DNA of 64,000 bases. Origin: Kocuria sp. TGY1127_2. GTDB taxonomy: Bacteria > Actinomycetota > Actinomycetes > Actinomycetales > Micrococcaceae. Numbering within the stretch: the first letter of the stretch is position 1; each line of letters starts with the position of its first letter. The notes under the pieces are model-generated. The model was not told where the DNA came from. It was given only the letters and a program-made list of their open reading frames with translations, and ran no database searches. Shown piece by piece: positions 62,434-64,000 of this stretch. Where the stretch lies: contig NZ_AP022834.1 of assembly GCF_013394385.1 (NCBI RefSeq), forward strand, positions 1,550,001 through 1,614,000. Direction: 5' to 3'. Made by a program: the position numbers and the translations under genes.

Positions 62434-63342
62434 TTATCGGATCGGTATGCGGAAATGATTTCGGGCGGCAGCGACTAAGTCGTGAAACGGACTCTCAGGG
62501 CTCTCCGACGAAGTATTCATCACTAACCCGGTTGCCAATTTCGGCGCGAAGTCACTGAACGGCAGGGCGGTCACCAGCCCTTGCCGGATCATGTCTCCGT
62601 GAGCATTATGATCCAGTGTCGTCAGCGCGAAAGCGTTGCCATTGGCGACCAATTCGGCCGGACTGGAATAATCTCCGGAGGAAAGAGTCACGTGGTCCAC
62701 CAAACCTGCGGCCGTCAAACGCACGGCAATTTGTTCAAAATACGTTGGAGACAAGGACATCGGCGGTTTGACAAAAACCATTCCCGACAAATCTGAAATG
62801 CTGACGCATTGCTTTTCAGGAAACCGACGTGACGGGAGCAGAATACCCACATCTTCGCTAAATATTTGCTCACACATAACGTCCGCGCCTTGGGCGGGAA
62901 GATGGACCAACGCGAATCCCAAAACTTTCGACTGGACCGCGCGAACCAGGTCGCTGCTGCCACCCGGCCATCGTTCAATGGTGAATTTATGACTATTTTC
63001 GAATGCGAATTCCGAAAGCGCTTGGTCTACTTTGGGGTGCAGCCACGGAGGCACACCTATCGAAAACCGTGGGAGCGCAGTTTCGTCGAGTTGTTTCAGG
63101 CGTATTCCGAGTGTGTCGAAGTCCGTGAGGGTTTGGCGGGCCATAGGGAGAAGAGCGCGGCCGTGCACGGTGAGCGAGACGTTTCTCGAATTTCGCTCGA
63201 ATAGCTGGAGGCCGAGCTCGCGCTCAAGATCTTTGATTCTTTGGCTCAATGGAGAGGTAGCCATGTGAAGGGATTTGGCTGCCCCGGAGAAACTCAGGTT
63301 CTCTGCTACCGCCACGAAGTAGCGCAGGTGGTATACCTCCAT
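62434..63342 (-). CDS. LysR-family transcriptional regulator
   Basis: 302-aa regulator starting MEVYHLRYFVAVAENLSFSGAAKSLHMATSPLSQRIKDLERELGLQLFERNSR. I chose this start because it is the family-typical N-terminus; a longer frame to 63603 runs into the upstream gene and is composition noise. The effector domain follows at about residues 90-300. It is oriented the same way as the CoA-transferase operon, 131 bases ahead of it, so it may regulate that operon or the flavoprotein gene upstream. Confidence 0.9.
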   Translation of the reverse strand: MEVYHLRYFVAVAENLSFSGAAKSLHMATSPLSQRIKDLERELGLQLFERNSRNVSLTVHGRALLPMARQTLTDFDTLGIRLKQLDETALPRFSIGVPPWLHPKVDQALSEFAFENSHKFTIERWPGGSSDLVRAVQSKVLGFALVHLPAQGADVMCEQIFSEDVGILLPSRRFPEKQCVSISDLSGMVFVKPPMSLSPTYFEQIAVRLTAAGLVDHVTLSSGDYSSPAELVANGNAFALTTLDHNAHGDMIRQGLVTALPFSDFAPKLATGLVMNTSSESPESPFHDLVAAARNHFRIPIR

Positions 63343-63451
63343 AGGTTGCCACTGTACCAAGTCAAGGACCAGCACGGAGTTGACTTGTCTGATGGCCGAG
63401 AGTCTCGCGTCATCACCCGGCCGATTCGATCCGCGGCCGCTGGGCACTGCC

Positions 63452-64000
63452 TCACAGGGATGTTTTGGGGTCTCGAAGGGAGCAGGCAATGTGTTTCCCC
63501 GCCGCGAACCCGCGAGTGATCGCCGGACCAAGCGTTGACCCCCCGGCGGGATAGCCGCCGGCAAACACGGTCGCAGAAACGTTCCCGGCTGCATACAGTC
63601 CACTGATCAGTGAGCCGTCAAACCGCATGACCCGTCCGTGGTGATCGGTCGCCAAGCCACCCGATGTTCCCAAGGCCCCACAGTGAACTGGCACCGCAAA
63701 GTAGGGTGGTTCGACGAGGGGCGCGAGGCAGGGATTCGGGGTGACGGCTGAGTCTCCGAGGAAGCGGTCCTCGGCGGAGAAGCCTCGGTCAAATGCGCGA
63801 TCGTTGCCCGAAGATGCATCGGAGTTGAAAGCCTGCACCTCGTCGACCAGATTTTCCGGGTCCACACCGATCCGTTCTGCCAATTCCGCCAGGGACGAGC
63901 CCGCAATCATCCATTCGGCAGGTTTTCCCGGGGTCGAACCGGCCACGGGATAGTGCTCCATGTATCGCTGATCGAAAATCAGCCACGCCGGCTGCCCTTT
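63452..64000 (-). CDS. FAD-dependent fumarate reductase/ketosteroid dehydrogenase-like flavoprotein, 5' part beyond the window
   Basis: C-terminal 180 or so residues of a FAD_binding_2-type protein; the frame stays open to the right edge (KGQPAWLIFDQRYMEHYPV at the edge), so the start lies outside. Visible are VDEVQAFNSDASSGNDRAFDRG, PYFAVPVHCGALGTSGGLATDHHGRVMRFDGSLISGLYAAGNVSATVFAGGYPAGGSTLGPAITRGFAAG, with the PAGGSTLGPA-type FAD contact near the C-terminus. The family includes fumarate reductase flavoproteins and 3-ketosteroid delta-1-dehydrogenases; the latter fits slightly better by the Y-x-G-G-xP region. The substrate is unresolved. Confidence 0.85.
   Translation of the reverse strand, partial: KGQPAWLIFDQRYMEHYPVAGSTPGKPAEWMIAGSSLAELAERIGVDPENLVDEVQAFNSDASSGNDRAFDRGFSAEDRFLGDSAVTPNPCLAPLVEPPYFAVPVHCGALGTSGGLATDHHGRVMRFDGSLISGLYAAGNVSATVFAGGYPAGGSTLGPAITRGFAAGKHIACSLRDPKTSL

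Noticed and set aside
1-64000. tRNA genes, CRISPR arrays, insertion sequences, prophage genes
   Set aside because: Looked for T-loop signatures, regularly spaced repeats, transposase motifs and phage structural proteins; none seen by eye.

Overview
The window is chromosomal DNA from a high-GC Gram-positive bacterium (Actinomycetota). The left edge has the gene order rpsD - DUF948 - DUF6167 - alaS - ruvX - mltG, and the ribosomal protein S4, RarA and EPSP-synthase/ligase sequences fit the order Micrococcales. My best guess is Micrococcaceae or a close relative, judged by eye and not by database search. No tRNA, rRNA, CRISPR array, insertion sequence or prophage was seen.

Layout. (1) 1-9513: housekeeping genes, nearly all on the minus strand: mltG (cut by the edge), ruvX, alaS, two small membrane-linked genes, rpsD, a Tat-exported unknown protein, rarA, dtd and a DoxX protein. 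(2) 9718-16883: a tightly overlapping four-gene minus-strand operon. It holds an EPSP-synthase-like domain fused to an acyl-CoA ligase, an acyl-CoA dehydrogenase, an SDR with an enoyl-reductase-type Y-x6-K site, and a 2,4-dienoyl-CoA reductase. This matches the shikimate-to-cyclohexanecarbonyl-CoA gene set of ansatrienin and phoslactomycin producers and suggests omega-cyclohexyl fatty acids or a similar product. (3) 17504-24845: a DHA2 efflux pump with its MarR repressor and a perfect operator; then a DUF3311/sodium symporter/amidohydrolase operon facing a MocR regulator with repeated operator motifs.

(4) 25521-33136 is the most interesting region: a complete-looking daptide-type RiPP cluster. 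Two small precursors (54 and 52 aa) share a LESLEAP leader and each ends in an obligatory-looking C-terminal Thr. They are followed by an M50 intramembrane protease, a family 2 glycosyltransferase (which I do not remember from described daptide clusters), a two-helix membrane protein, a probable recognition/partner protein, a SAM methyltransferase, a class III aminotransferase and an iron-ADH-like oxidative decarboxylase. A good promoter precedes the first precursor, and a 13-bp hairpin separates the precursors from the enzymes.

(5) 33268-48663: accessory metabolism: pobA, a bicupin quercetinase-like dioxygenase with an esterase, two MFS transporters, a small amidohydrolase with a divergent LysR, nsrR-hmp for nitric oxide defence, a FUSC-family protein, an amino acid permease, and a fatty acid desaturase with a [3Fe-4S] ferredoxin. 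(6) 48823-64000: a catabolic island. A five-gene minus-strand operon (MHS transporter, amidohydrolase, ThDP enzyme, D-2-hydroxyacid dehydrogenase, M20 hydrolase) faces a double-domain Lrp regulator. Next come a succinate-semialdehyde-type dehydrogenase and a CoA-dependent set (CoA transferase, crotonase, glutaryl-CoA-dehydrogenase-like enzyme) with LysR, and a flavoprotein cut by the right edge.

How the genes work together: in the daptide cluster the precursor C-terminal Thr is expected to be oxidised and decarboxylated (ADH-like), transaminated (aminotransferase) and dimethylated (methyltransferase), while the M50 protease removes the leader. In the operon of region 2, shikimate-derived acids would be activated to CoA thioesters and stepwise dehydrated and reduced. 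All function calls rest on motifs read directly from the translated sequence plus family knowledge; no search was run.
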